The notes: generated by a model not told the origin, from the letters alone. Counted from the first letter of the stretch, positions 23,223-35,569 are shown. The stretch: DNA of 64,000 bases from Siphonodentalium dalli (GCA_032622095.1 CP136064.1:275675614-275739613), one strand, 5' to 3'. Translations and numbers: made by a program.

Positions 23223-26200
23223 GTCCAGGAGATATTGGTAGACCTCTGCACCCCTCCCCCACCCCACTAATTTTCTTTCTTAATGTCTCCTCTAGTTTTT
23301 TTCGGTTGTTAACAAGAAAATAAAGTGGCCGCAGAGACTCCAGACAAGATGGCGTCCGTCATGGCGGCCATTTTGTATTATATGCACCAGGTCTCTTTGA
23401 TCGCCGTTATAGTAAAGATGATATCACATGCGGTCTTGTTTTCCGCTCGATACGTCATGGTAATATACAATCCTTACAAATTAGCCAAAAATCTAATATG
23501 GCGGCCTAGATGGCCGCCGAAATGTGAAAATATGCTATTTTTTTGACATTTCACCACCTTTCGTTTGTCTCTGTGGGAAAATATTGGCATCTTGGCGTGA
23601 ATTTATACATTTATCGTTTTGAAGAGTCAATGGCGAACAGAATGGGACCATAATATACATTCATTGTGTGAAAGTTTTGTCCGATATCACGTTTTCTCAA
23701 ATTCCGGTATAATAGGTCAAAGCCGAATCGACGCTATTAACGCGATGTAATGTTTCGAATCAATGAATGTTATTGCTATCATAACTACACCCATGCATAT
23801 ATATGTGTAAGAGATACACGAGCTAGGATTCCTCTTATACCTGAGTTGAGGAATATTCACCCAAATTCAAGATGGCGGCTAAAATGACCACCAGAAATAG
23901 AAAAATCGCCGAAAATCGCTGATTTTAACATCATTGAGCATTATTGTAACGACAACTCCACACCTGCTTACTATTGTGAGTTGGGAACACTTAGGCGAAG
24001 ACCTGTCCTTGTACTATATCCAAATAAAAGTCCCCGAAATCCAAAATGGCGCCCACAATGGCGGACAGATTTTGAAAAATCACCGAATTTCCCTCATATT
24101 CACATCATTGGGCATTATTGTCAAGACAACTCCACCATTCAAACAATTGAGTTGGAAATACTGAGGTGAAGTAATTACCTTACATCTCATACAATAAATT
24201 GTTTTCCAAATCGAAGATGGCGGCCAAAATGGCGACCGAAATTTGAGAACACGCCTACATTCCTTTACTTTCTTACGATGGGCGTTATTGTTTCGGCGAT
24301 TTCTACCCACCATTACACGTTGATATGGAATATTGATATGAAGTATTCATTTGAGTTTGGCAATTGATACTAACATTCAAGTAGGTGGCTAAATTGGTGG
24401 CCAGAAATTGAAAAGAAATCGATATTTTAACATACTAATTTCAACTTTTTGTCATAATATCGATATGTATGGACGAAACTGTACATCTATTAGTTCAACT
24501 TAAAACGTATCAAAACGCACAACATTGCTCGTATCCTTCTGGAAAGTCGAAAACCCACCATTAATTTATTAATATCGTGATGTGGCATTTCGAAATCCAT
24601 TTTCCACTTAGCGCCGATAATGGCCTTAACCGTAGGTTCGCCGAATAGCCATATTAGAACAATTACCTGACAACAGATTATGATTTGCCACGCCACGTCC
24701 ATAATTATCTGGATCAGTTTCCATTTCTTCTTTGTCTGACAAATCTAGGTCGCTCACACCGACAAAGTATTCAACACTTCCCGTGGGAAGAGTCCCTCTA
24801 ATCATAACGTTTCAAACAATTCTTTTCCCGGTGTCTAGCTTACGATTTTAAATATTTGCTAAATATGGGATTTGTGCATCATCTTGAACTATAAAGGCAT
24901 ATGGTCGATGAGTATACAAGCTTACAGACGGTAATCTATGTGTATATGTCTCACACCCCATGGGGATTAAGACATGTGCACCTGGCGAACCAGTTAGCTA
25001 TAGTCACTCAATAGATGGTTCGTCAACTCACAAACTTCGGCAATGTTTCGAAGGTTGCTAGCTGTCTCATTCCCTTGGAGAGATGTATATCTAAGGAGAA
25101 GACCATAATGTACCGACTACCCACATGTCTTGACCATGGTCCTAAGCAAACTGTGTGGCGTCCCGCAGTCGTCTCGTCGAATAGCTCACAGCAGAGAAGA
25201 GCAATACTCGCGATGCTAGTTTGTGGACATGTGCCATGACAGTGGGAATGCAGTTGGCCACGGTATACACCCATACACCCATACACCAGGTGCATGTTTC
25301 AGATATAGAATGTCATGCGTGTTGGTGTTTTTTGTGTGGTAAGATTGTATTTCCACATCTGTTTCAAAGCGGTTCTGATTCAACTTGACCAGACGTATAA
25401 TTTTGTCCGGATAATACTATGCTAGCCTCCCCCCAGAACAGTCGGATGGACTAAAGGATAATGTCCTTATAGAATGAAGGTATGCGTTTTTTATTCTCTC
25501 TCAGGATTAATGTCAGTATGTGGGTGGTATTATTCAAGAAAATGTCAGGAACTGTGGTGCATTTATATCACTATGTATTTAAAGAACAATTTATAGTCTC
25601 GACGGCAATGGCCGTGGACGTTGGGGAACGTGACCTTTATGGTCATATAGCTTTATATATAACTTTAGAATATAGTAGTTAATGTGTCTCATGTAGGAAA
25701 ATGGTCGGAATGGTTATGTTACCATAAAATCATTTGGTATACCCAACGTATGTTGAACTGAATGTAAGATCTCATCAAAGTAACATTCCTCTGGATGTTC
25801 TTCGCGTTGAACATTTCACCCTTGTTTTGATGACATTGTACTTTCTTGAACCATACCGACCACCACCCAGTGTGAGTATGACATATCAACTATCAAATGC
25901 ATTGTCCTTAAGACTACATCCCAGTCTGTGTGGGGCTTATATAGTTGTACACAATGGTACACGCCTGGTCCAGAACGGCTCCCAAACGGATTGGAACATA
26001 TAAGGAAAGCAAAGCCACGTGAGATCACGTCTGAATCTAAAACATACCCAAAGGGGCTGTGCAGTCATGTTCCAATTTCATTTCCACTAGCATGGCACAT
26101 GCCCACAAACTAGCACTGCGTGTATTGTTATTATCTGCTTGGATATGTATGGTGAGACGATTGCTGGACGCCACCAGGACTGTTCGTATGGTCATGGTCA

Positions 26201-28219
26201 AGAAGTGTGGGTATAGTATGCATTATGGTCTTCTACGCCTTAGCAGAAAGGCATCTGTCAAATGTTAGGCTTTCAACATTCGAAGCCATATACAGAAGTT
26301 GTCCGGCTACGTCAGTACGTGAATAATGTGAATTGATGAACCATATATTGAGAAGTGACTGGATGGGAAGATCACCAGATGTACATTTTGTTATCCACAG
26401 TAGGTAACCAAATCTGAAAAATACGCAGATAGAGAGGTCCTTCTGAAAGCTAGTGTAAGCATCGAACGCATAACTTTCTAGTTTATCACGCAAGATGACG
26501 CTCAGATCCCATATGTAGCACCTGAATTATACCATAAGCTACCTCGAATGAAGCTCGCCAAGAATAACGATAAGGATTCCCAGCTTTCGAGACAAACACG
26601 TGAGCTTGACACGGCATATGTGTTGTTTGAAACATTCCGATTGGTGGGATCCTTCTACCAAGAAGTGGTGAAAACTGTGTGAGCGAGATCGATTAATATG
26701 ACGAAGAGACGGATGCTGGTCCAGATAATGCTAAATGTGGCAAAGCAGAATAAGCTCAGGTACTGTTGTTTTGATTCTTGGAAGTCATAATATGACTCTT
26801 CGGCGCACCCATATACGGTTACGCCATTATGGGCGCTTAGTGGAGAATGGATTTCGAAATGCCACATCGCTATTATTGTGGGTTTTAATCCTTCCAGAAG
26901 GCGTCAACCTATGTTGGAAATAATAGATGGCTTATGTACCGTTTCGTCCAATCCATACATATTGCTATTATGACAAAAAGTTGAAATTAGTATGTGACAA
27001 TTTCGACTTCTTTATAACTTCTGGCCGCCAGTTTGGGAGCCATCTTGACTACGAGAGTTGGTCAAACTCAAATGAATACTTCATATCAATGTTCCATGTG
27101 AACATGAAATTGTGGGTAGAATTCGCGTAACAATAACGCCCATAGTAATAAAGTAAAGGAATGAAAGCTTGTTTTCAAATTTCTGACGCCATTTTGGTCG
27201 CCATCTTCGATTTGGAAAAACAGTTTCCTTTATCAGATGCAAGGTAATTACTTCACCTCAGTATTTCCAACTCAACTGTCAGCATGTGTGGAGTTTTCTC
27301 GACAATAATGCCCAATGATGTCAAAATGGGATAATTTCGGTGATTTTTCAAAATTTGTCGGCCATTGTGGGCGCCATTTTGGATTTGGAGGACTTTTATT
27401 TGGATGTGATATAAGAACATTTCTTCGCCTCAGTGTTCCAACTCACAATAGTAAGCAGGTGTGGAGTTGTCGGGACAATAACTCTCATTGATGTTAAAAT
27501 CAGTGATTTTCGGCGATTTTTCTATTTCTGGTGGCCATTTTGGATTTGGGTGAATATTCCTCATCTCAGGTATAAGAGGAATCCTAGCTCGAGTATCTCC
27601 TGCACATATATAGGCATGGGTTTTGTTATTATAGCAATAACATTCATTGATTCGAAACAGACCATTGCGTTATTAGCGTCGATTTGACTTTGATCGGATT
27701 ATACCGGCATTTGGGAAAATGTGATATCGGACAAAAATATCCAACAATGAATGTATATTATGGTCCCCTTGTGTTAGCAAATGACCCTTCTATACGATAA
27801 ATGTATAACATCGCGTCAAGATGCCAATATTTTCCCACAGAGACAAACGAAAGGAGGTGAAATGTCAGAAAAAATAGCATATTTTCACATTTTGGCGGCC
27901 ATCTTGGCCGCCATATTGGATTTTTGGCTATTTTATAAGGGTTGTATATTACCATAACGAATCGAACGGAAAACAAGATCGCATGTGATATCATCTTTAC
28001 TATAATGGCGATCAAAGAGACCTGGTGCATATAAAACAAAATGGCCGCCATGACGGACGCCATCTTGTATGGAGTCTCTGCGGCCACTTTTTTTTCTTGT
28101 TAACAACCGAAAAAAATTAGAGGAGACATTAAGAAAGAAAATTAGTGGGGTGAAGTTGAGTCCTGGGGGAGGGGGGGGGGGGGGGGGTGGGTGCAGAGGT
28201 CGACCAATATCTCCTGGAC
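23223..28219. mobile_element. Giant 5.0-kb palindromic (foldback) element, TA-flanked
   Basis: Ends GTCCAGGAGATATTGG (23223) and CCAATATCTCCTGGAC (28219) are inverted and flanked by TA on both sides (23221-23222, 28220-28221). Inverted homology can be followed by eye from both tips almost to the centre. Examples: GGCCGCAGAGACTCC against GGAGTCTCTGCGGCC; AATAGTAAGCAGGTGTGG at 27446 against its complement near 23956; 'gaagaccataatg' at 25101 against 'cattatggtcttc' at 26221; and the surroundings of 25530 against 25860. The symmetry centre is near 25,720, so arms are about 2.3-2.4 kb, clearly diverged. Each outer arm contains about four degenerate units of about 175 bp with AAGATGGCGGCC-type boxes. 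No transposase domain was recognised in any frame. Confidence 0.85.
28160..28192. repeat. G homopolymer tract
   Basis: A run of about 24 bases, nearly all G with one interrupting A, just inside the right end of the giant palindrome. The mirror position on the left holds CCCCTCCCCCACCCC at 23251. Such tracts vary in length and can form quadruplexes. Confidence 0.8.
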
Positions 28220-28221
28220 TA

Positions 28222-29108
28222 GTACTAGTAGTCTAATCAAATGTTGTTGTTTTCTATATTCACTGCTTCATAGATTTATTTGACTGTCAGCTGAGTAGGA
28301 AGTAATACAAAAATAAAACACCCATCATGAATATATTTTTTGTAGTTTTCAGACAAATGTATAAAATATATGTTATATTATATCCATAATAGTCCCAGAT
28401 ACTCATTGATTTTATTGCATAGTCAATGAGTGGTTTGAGTTCATGCACGCCCCGTATTAACTAAATTTTTTACTCAATGTGTGCCATTATGTCTTGTTGT
28501 ACATGGAAATTTGTAACTTAATTTAGGCCAATATAAATAAATTACTAGATTTTTACTACATCCAACTTTTTCAGAGAAATTTTATTCTTATTTTATTCTT
28601 CCTAACATAAATGGTCATGGAGAGTTCTAGATATTGAAGCAGTATCCTAACTTATATGATATAAGGTGATTTTGATTGTCCAATTTGATCAAATTAGACT
28701 GATTAATGGGTCATTAAAATATAATTTGATGGTTAAGGCAAGAATAAAATTTACATATACAGGTACATGAAAAAAGATAAGCAAATAAAAATGAATTGAG
28801 GAGGGGACTAAAATAGAGTCGGGAGGGAAATATAAATCTAGCATTTTTTTTATATTTGCCTTAAAGCTGGCGCCATAAAGTAAATTTATATTAAAGTTAT
28901 TAAATTTGATTTTAAGAAAAAACTGTTAACCTGAATGTTTACAGAAGACATCTTCAATTCAAATTCATTATTTTTCTATTTATTATTGATATTATATCGT
29001 TGTAATTACTGGGAATTTATTGAAATTGGTGTACATGTACATTCTCCCTTTAAACATTAAGTTAAGTCAACATATTGCACATGTACTAGTAAACACATCA
29101 TTTACAAG
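28222..29108. other. No gene; P4-related fragment at about 28857-29060
   Basis: Mostly AT-rich sequence. From about 28857 (GCTGGCGCCATAAAGTAAAT) to 29060 (ATTGGTGTACATGTACATTC then TCCCTTTAAA) it resembles the right half of the P4 element at 53682 (GACTCCAGCCATAAATGAAT ... GAATTTATTGAAATTGGGGT). This is an old, end-eroded copy. Confidence 0.55.
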
Positions 29109-29495
29109 CCTGGATATAGTGTGTCTCACATTTGCAGAACAGCGGGCTAGCATCACCAAATTCACCCTCTGGGGACCTCACTCTGCTTAGGTCTCATCTT
29201 CTGGGAATATCTATATTCTCAAACTAACATTGTTTTTAGTTATTTGTTCCCTTCTGTTCAGTTTCTATACCCACTAGTTTGCAGAAGATAAATTGAATAA
29301 TCAACATGACTAATAGGTGAACATCAACTTCAACTGGGGAACTTCAATCTGATCCTACGCTGAAGAGTTGAGACCTAAGCAGAATGAGGTTCCCAGAGGT
29401 GAATTTGGTGATGCTAGCCCACTGTGCAGGATAAAGTCACTATATTCACCCTCTGGGGACCTCATTCTGCAAATGTCAGACACATTATATCCATG
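29109..29495. mobile_element. R1 palindromic element
   Basis: Ends CCTGGATATAGTGTGTCTCA and its near mirror at 29476-29495. The right arm has GCAGAATGAGGTTCCCAGAG...CCCTCTGGGGACCTCATTCT. The left arm is truncated on its outer half and contains only the mirrored CACCCTCTGGGGACCTCA. Confidence 0.75.
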
Positions 29496-30238
29496 TATAA
29501 TTGTATATCTTGTACATTTGTGTATTTGTAAATGTCTACCTGTTTTGGGAAATAAAGTTGTGAATGCGATTAATAATCTGGTCACATTTCCGCGATTAAT
29601 CTGTCTTCAAAATGATATATAATTTGCCTCGATAGATAAGGGTAAAGTAATGATACGATTTTTTTAATGAATTGTTAACATGCATTTTCTGATAGCGCGA
29701 CATTACCGAAATTCTCTGGAAACAAGGCTTTGTTCACTTATAAATCTCGTTGCTTTGATATTTAATGGCCCTCTGAGACTGATATTATGCGTGCTTGATT
29801 TCATCATGATTGGGAATGGCTGCCCTTTATGTTCATATACACAAATCTTCCATTTAACCTGATCCTTAGATACAAGCAAGATAACTCCCGCCCTCGACTC
29901 GGAGCATAAAGTCTGTAATAAAAGAGTAACGGGACGGGACTCGGACCAAAACACATCATCCCAACTGATACCCCAAGCTGTTGTGGGCCGAGAAAACTTG
30001 GTCTAAATAAGACAATGTTTTGGTTTGGGGCAGCTTTGGGCACATCATCAAAATATGATGCAAGAGATCATAAAAAATGGCCAGATGTAGACTAATAAAT
30101 GAAATATTCTATTCTAAAGTCACTGGGATAAAACAAATATATAATATGGTTTCATAGTCATTATCATAAAATATTGTGAAATTATCAGTTATATAATCCT
30201 GTGCTGCCATTTCTCACACCATACAGCAGCATCAACAA
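29496..30238. other. No gene seen
   Basis: Several short overlapping frames at 29680-30043 on both strands show no recognised domain. Confidence 0.4.
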
Positions 30239-30502
30239 TTAAACCTTTCATGATGGGAGCTGCGCTGGTGCAGCATTAATGATCCTGTGCCAGTGCATTC
30301 TCTTATATATGCGAGGCGAGGGAGCCTCATATATATATATATAAGAGAATGCACTGGCTTACAAGATCAAGGTAAATATTGTCAGGCCAATGCATTCTCT
30401 TATATATGAGAGGCTTCCTATGGGAGACTTGCATATATAAGAGAATTCATTGACACAGGGTTTTCACAAAATTCCAGGAAGCTCCAGTCATGGAAGGGTT
30501 AA
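30239..30502 (+). mobile_element. P2 piggyBac-like foldback MITE
   Basis: TTAA at 30239-30242 and 30499-30502. Left end ACCTTTCATGATGGGAGCTG and CGCTGGTGCAGCATTAATGA; right end CACAAAATTCCAGGAAGCTC and CAGTCATGGAAGGG. Contains two hairpins of the 67-nt type; the left one has an enlarged TA-rich stem (ATATATATATATAT). The two ends share only the outer 13 or so bases, as in other P2 copies. Confidence 0.8.
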
Positions 30503-31148
30503 AGGATATAATGATTTATGATGATATATAACATATACCTGTATGGTTCAAATTTCCTGTGAAGTAACCAGCTTGTAAAATCAGTTGGTATAATGCTGTT
30601 TAATGTCAAAGACCTGTGTATATATCGTTCTATATCTGGGTTTAGCATTGTTGACCTGCTCGCCTAAAATCCCAATAACTATGCTAGTAATAAAATGTCA
30701 CAATTGTGACAGTAAACTGGTTTATTCCATAGAAAATATAATATTTTTTCTGAACTCCACACGAGATGGCAACTGTAAGTATAGTAATGTAATGTGTGAC
30801 ACATATTTTATCACAATGTTTATAAGCATACAAACTCATTTGAATTCGCGACATGACAGTGTGTATTAAATGTAAACAAACTGAGGTTACTCCTAATTAT
30901 GTGGCATATTCTATGCGCAATTCAACAACCGCTGAATCTGGGCGTAAAGTATGCTATAGAAAGATATATATACAGGATTTTGACCTAAACCAGCATTATC
31001 CCAACTGCTACCACTGGCTGGTTTATGTCGAAGGAAACTGACTAATACCCGTGTTGCTAACTTACTATGATTTAATTACATAATATAGAATTGATATCAA
31101 TAATTTTACCTGTAACTCTATTGTTTACAGGCTTCACCATGCAGTCAT
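30503..31148. other. No gene seen
   Basis: Two overlapping plus-strand frames (30603-30869, 88 codons; 30853-31041, 62 codons) lie end to end in different registers. They contain a few Cys pairs but no recognised domain. Confidence 0.35.
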
Positions 31149-31503
31149 TTTACCCTTCCATGACTGGAGCTTCCTGAAATTTTGCGAAAACCCTGTGCCG
31201 ATGCATTCTCTTATATATGCAAGTCTACCATAGGAAGCCTTGCTTATATAAGAGAATACATTGGCCTAAAAATATTTACCTTGAACTTGTAAGCCTTAAG
31301 CCAAGGCTTACAAGGTCAAGGTAAATATTGTTAGGCCAATGTATTCTCTTATATATGGGAGGCTCCCTATGGGAGACTGGCATATATAAGATAATGCAAT
31401 GGCACAGGGTTCTTATATATATGTGAGGCTCCCTATGGGAGACTCATATATAAAATAATGCACTAATGCTGCACCAGAACAGCTCCCGTCATGAAAGGGT
31501 TAA
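31149..31503 (+). mobile_element. P2 foldback MITE with an extra partial arm
   Basis: Left end TTTA (mutated TTAA) then CCCTTCCATGACTGGAGCTT; right end CAGCTCCCGTCATGAAAGGG with TTAA at 31500-31503. Two hairpins are followed by an additional shortened TCTTATATATATGTGAGGCT arm, so the element has three partial hairpins. Its right TTAA is also the left TTAA of the adjoining P3 element. Confidence 0.75.
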
Positions 31504-31926
31504 CCCTTTCTATACTAAATACTCATTGATGATAGTTACAGTAATGCCCTAATTAATTGACTCCCTAACCACAGCAGAATTATGGGTAACTTTTCAGGAT
31601 TTAGTCGGAAATATGGCTTGTTGCCATTCATCGGAAAGCTCTTGGGGAGAAATCCTGAAAAGTTACCCATAATTCTGCTGTAGTTAAAGAGTCGATTACT
31701 TAGAGCATTACTGTAGTTATCCTGGAGAAATGTTCAGATAATAAGTTCAACAAATGACCATACTTATTATCTGAATGTTTCCCTCAATAATTAGGACTAT
31801 TTCTACACTTTAATTATCTGTTGTCTGCTTATATTACCTGTGCATCCCTTCAAATCAATAATAGACCATTCTGATGTACACTTTTTTAACCTAATGGGGG
31901 AATCCATTCAGTATAGAGAGGGTTAA
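31500..31926 (+). mobile_element. P3 TTAA element with nested M1
   Basis: TTAA (31500-31503) then CCCTTTCTATACTAAATACT; right end AGTATAGAGAGGG then TTAA (31923-31926). The interior has the mirrored TTCAGATAATAAGTTCAACA / TTATTATCTGAA. A TA-flanked M1 MITE is inserted in the left part. A second P3 fragment is at 59163. Confidence 0.75.
31537..31715. mobile_element. M1 Tc1/mariner-like palindromic MITE
   Basis: TA-flanked (31537-31538, 31714-31715). Ends CAGTAATGCCCTAATTAATT and AGAGCATTACTG. Arms contain GCAGAATTATGGGTAACTTT and GGAAATATGGCTTGTTGCCA; the inner part of the right arm is deleted. TA duplication and short palindromic structure fit a mariner-type non-autonomous element. Confidence 0.85.
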
Positions 31927-32685
31927 ACTCATCACCCTATATATCAGTTAAAGATACCCTGACTGATTTGACACATTAATTTAAAATCACCAGCTATACA
32001 TGTCCTATACCAGAAAATAATTTATCTGACCCATGAGCCCGGATTGACAGGTGTTTTTTTTAGCCAGATATCGACTTTCAAAATAGGAATTGCAACACAT
32101 TTGGAATTGTTGTTAAAGTGATGTGAAACGCTCCAGTAGGGTGACCAAATAGAAATGAAGCATAATCTTGCTCAAAGCAGTTACTTTTACAAATATAATA
32201 TCCAAATTAACAACACAGTCATTCTTATATATTAATTAATTGCAGTGACTCTCGATGGCAAAATCGTTTATGTTAGTCTATCTCCGATAGTTGCGTCCCG
32301 AATCGAGAAGTAAATATTTACAATTGAGTATAGTTCAAACGATGTTTTCTATGGAGTGGTATGGATAATTTACTTGAGATTTTTGGTGATGTTAATTCTT
32401 CCAGTTGACATAGTGAAACTACTAACTTATCTGAACTTAAGCTATCAATATTTCTAATGATCGTCTCTTTATAAGCATCCATGCTTTCGTTTCGCAAAAG
32501 CAGCAGATAATAAAATGTTCTCAATCAGCACTTTTGTAACAATTTTCAACTTAAAACTGGACGATTTTGTCAAATTTTTAGAAGGCTATGCCTTGGTGAT
32601 TGCAAGTGAAATTAAATTTTGACTAATTTGGTGTCAAATCGGACAGTGCATCTTTAATAGATAATACCAATGATACAATTATTAC
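31927..32685. repeat. Dispersed repeat D (end GCACTGTCCGATTTG)
   Basis: The region ends TCAAATCGGACAGTGCATCT near 32635-32654. The stretch 32285-32400 (CCGAATCGAGAAGTAAATAT, GATGTTTTCTATGGAGTGGT) aligns in inverted orientation with about 55840-55940. The same terminal wording GACGCACTGTCCGATTTGG opens a related block at about 61720. The 68-codon minus frame at 32318-32524 is repeat-derived. Confidence 0.55.
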
Positions 32686-32820
32686 CAGGCCTGAAAATAT
32701 GGTGCCCTATATTTGCAGAATGAGGTCCCCAGAGGGTGAATTTAGTGACGCTATCCTGCACAGCGGGCTTGCATTACAAAATTCAACTTCTGGGGACCTC
32801 AGCCTGCTTAGGCTTCTATA
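32686..32820. mobile_element. R1 fragment (left arm)
   Basis: CAGGCCTGAAAATATGGTGC, then GCAGAATGAGGTCCCCAGAG and the mirrored ACTTCTGGGGACCTCAGCCT. The rest of the element is missing. Confidence 0.75.
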
Positions 32821-32846
32821 CATCCATCATTCAGTGATTTTAAAGC

Positions 32847-33120
32847 TTAATCCTTTCATGATGAGAGCTGTGCTGGTGCAGCATTAAAGATCCTGTGCCA
32901 GTGCATTTTCTGATATATTTGAGTTTCCCATAGGGAGCCTCCCTTATATATAAGAGAATTGCACTGGCTTATAAGGTCAAGGTAAATATTGTTATGCCAA
33001 TGCATTCTCTTTAAATATGTGAGGGTCCCTATGGGAGACTCGCATATATAAGAGAATGCATTGGCACTGGATCAGGGTTTTTCGCAAAATTTCAGGAAGC
33101 TCCAGCCATCGAAAGTTTAA
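32847..33120 (+). mobile_element. P2 piggyBac-like foldback MITE
   Basis: TTAA at 32847-32850 and 33117-33120. Left TCCTTTCATGATGAGAGCTG, right GGAAGCTCCAGCCATCGAAA. Two eroded hairpins with TTTCCCATAGGGAGCC and GGGTCCCTATGGGAGACTC centres. Confidence 0.8.
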
Positions 33121-33917
33121 GGCACAATAAAATGTAATGTAGTGTCATAATGAATACATGTAGTGCCATGGTTTCACACAATAAATAGTAGTGAAATCAT
33201 GTATGCCCAAAATACCATACACCATTGTCTCATGACATATGATAATATGACGTATGATTCAATTCAATGAAGACATTACATACATCATGCAGTGAAATAA
33301 TTTATAGCTGTGATTCAATGTTTTCAAACATTAAAATATTATGCTTATATACAGTACTTATACATAGAATATCAGTGAATCAATTAAACCCGTAATTACT
33401 GGTAATCCAGTGGTTTTAATGTATAATAAAATATTTTGCAGTGCCATAACTAATACCCGTATAGGCAGCTTCATGGTGAAGAAATATATGAGTGAAAACA
33501 TGTATACATATAAATCAGTGATTTTAAAGCATAATATTTACATAGCCTGTCTGTGTTGTGTTACACTAAATCCTGTTCGGTGATTGGTCAATTGCCAATT
33601 TGGTAACCTGTTTCATACCCAAATAACACAGACCGTAATACGAACATGACGTCACAAATTGTTGATCCAATCTGACCTAATCACTAAGAGCAGAATAATT
33701 GGGTGTGCTTTTATAAGTTCACCCGAAATGCATCTGAAGCCAGTTATTTCTATTGATCACGTTATCATTGCTAAGTGTTTGGAAATCTTATATTGGGCTA
33801 CCTTAATATGCTGCGTGCTGCTTGTCTCAAATTCTTGGCAGATTTTGTGAAAACAAATAAGGATACACTCAGCTTTTATACGGGAATAATTCATCAAAAA
33901 GCTATATAAATATAAGA
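33121..33917. other. No gene; low-complexity CAGTGATTTATACCC-type sequence
   Basis: 33121-33560 contains scattered words such as CAGTGATTTTAAAGC, ATAATACCCGTATA and GTGAAAACATGTATAC, which also fill 36243-37240. The 63-codon frames at 33659-33978 on both strands are unrecognised. Confidence 0.45.
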
Positions 33918-34057
33918 AATGAATGTAGTGGGGGTGTGTGTTATTGGGGGATACCGAGATGTGGTCGTTGGGGGACATTTAAGTGGTTCACAGAATGTGC
34001 CCCAGCGACTGCAGCGCCATATCCCCAAATAACACACACACACCACTACATTCATTC
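33918..34057. mobile_element. Small foldback element, about 140 bp
   Basis: GAATGTAGTGGGGGTGTGTG at 33919 is mirrored by CACACACACCACTACATTC up to 34053, continuing inward as GTTATTGGGGGATA against TATCCCCAAATAAC. The loop of about 60 nt holds CCCCAGCGACTGCAGC. No coding frame. Confidence 0.7.
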
Positions 34058-34062
34058 CTTAA

Positions 34063-34314
34063 TTAACCCTTCCATAATGGGAGCGCTCTGGTGCAGCATT
34101 AAAGATCTTGTGACAATGCATTTTCTTATGCATATAATTAAGCCTCACATATATAAGAGAATACACTGGCTTACAAGGTCAAGGTAAATATAGTTAGGCA
34201 AATGTATTCTCTTATATATCAGAGGCTCCCTATAGCAGACTCACATATAAAAGAGAGTGCATTGGAACATGGTTTTCACAAAATTTCAGGAAGCTCCAGT
34301 CATAGAAGGGTTAA
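34063..34314 (+). mobile_element. P2 piggyBac-like foldback MITE
   Basis: TTAA at 34063-34066 and 34311-34314. Left CCCTTCCATAATGGGAGCGC, right GGAAGCTCCAGTCATAGAAG. Hairpins are degenerate; the left centre is largely lost (ATTAAGCC). Confidence 0.8.
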
Positions 34315-34494
34315 AATATGCAGTGTTAGGATTAATATTTGTGATAAGAATGTTTCATGATGTGTAATAGAATTGAATTAATCATTTCATGATATGAATT
34401 GTGTTAGTTAGTACAGTCTGACTATTGAAGTGTTCGATTGTCTGAAACTACTAGCAGAAATTACTCAGTATAAAAGGTTATCATGCCCCACGTC
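34315..34494. other. Short spacer, nothing seen
   Basis: AT-rich spacer between P2 and R1. Confidence 0.4.
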
Positions 34495-34900
34495 AATCCT
34501 GAATTTAGTGACTTTCATTCGCAGGCTAGCATCACTGAATTCAACCTCTTGGGACCTCATTCTGCTTAGGCCTCATCTTCTCTGGAAAGTTTCTGTATTA
34601 TCAAATTTCTATAGAAACTTCTTCACATAGATTCTATTTCTTTTTTAGTTTAGTTTCTCTGTATCCCCAAATTGGCAGACGACACATTGCACAATCGAGG
34701 TTCCCAATAGGTGTATATCACAATATTCACCATTTAGGAACTTCACTTTGAGTCTATGTCTCCCATAGCAGATGAGGCTATGCATAATGAGGTCCCCAGA
34801 GGGTGAATTTGGTGATGCTAGTCCTCTGTGCGGAATATCGTCACTAAATTCACCCTCTGGGACCTCATTCTGCAAATGACAGGCACCTTATACTCAGACT
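34495..34900. mobile_element. R1 palindromic element, inverted
   Basis: Right arm GAGGTCCCCAGAGGGTGAAT ... ACCCTCTGGGACCTCATTCT is intact, with TGACAGGCACCTTATACTCA at the tip. The left arm is partly deleted (reads CTGAATTTAGTGACTTTCAT then GCAGGCTAGCATCACTGAAT). The interior has TCTATAGAAACTTCTTCACA. Confidence 0.75.
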
Positions 34901-34929
34901 TTACCCACGTCGCCCAAAAAAAGATGGTT

Positions 34930-35330
34930 TACTTAGCAGGTTGGCATTTTCGGGTAAAAAAATCGAACTTTGGTAAATAATAGTTTTTTGAGTCAAGAAA
35001 TGGGAATAACTCTGTAAACAACTTGTTTTTTCTGTCGTCAATATACATGTTACACATTAGCAATATTTGGGTACCAACATCCTCAAGTTTCTTTTCTCTA
35101 CATTTGAAACTGTGCCAGGTGTTGATTACACAATGAAGGTAACCAAAATCAAAAGGTAAAAAATGTTCAAGAAATGGGCAATAACTCTGTGAAAAACAAT
35201 GTTGTCCATCATCCATATACATATTGCACATCAATGAAGGTACCAATAATGTTTGATGGACACACAAACAGCACGATGGATGGATGGATGGATGGATGGA
35301 TGGAGGTCAATTATAAAAAAAAAATTTGTA
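34930..35330. repeat. Tandem AATAACTCTGT repeat with GATG microsatellite
   Basis: Two degenerate units of about 190 bp share CAAGAAATGGG(C)AATAACTCTGT and a 'ATATACAT(A/G)TTGCACAT'-like tail. They end in a run of six to seven GATG units at 35276-35304. The layout (short respiratory-like repeats then GGAYGGAYGG) matches the CATAACTC repeat group elsewhere in the window. Confidence 0.6.
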
Positions 35331-35569
35331 TGACAATTACGTCAGAGGTAGACAACCACAAATCATGGCAGGACAGCCGAAGCCAATCAGAAGATATTCT
35401 TATAGAAATTTTCATTTGAAGTATGGGCGATGAAATCATATTACACGGAAAGTCCTATATAGCAGAGGTACTGGGTAGTACGAAGGTTATGTTGTTTCAG
35501 ATGATCAAATGTGTAATATGTCAGAGAATACCATGCATTGTAATAATTCTCATGTATACTTGTGATCAG

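Noticed and set aside
24490-24702. Hydrophobic 70-codon frame as a membrane protein, with a counterpart at 26655-26867
   Set aside because: Both lie at mirrored positions of the giant palindrome, but the reading registers do not give matching proteins, so shared coding is not supported.
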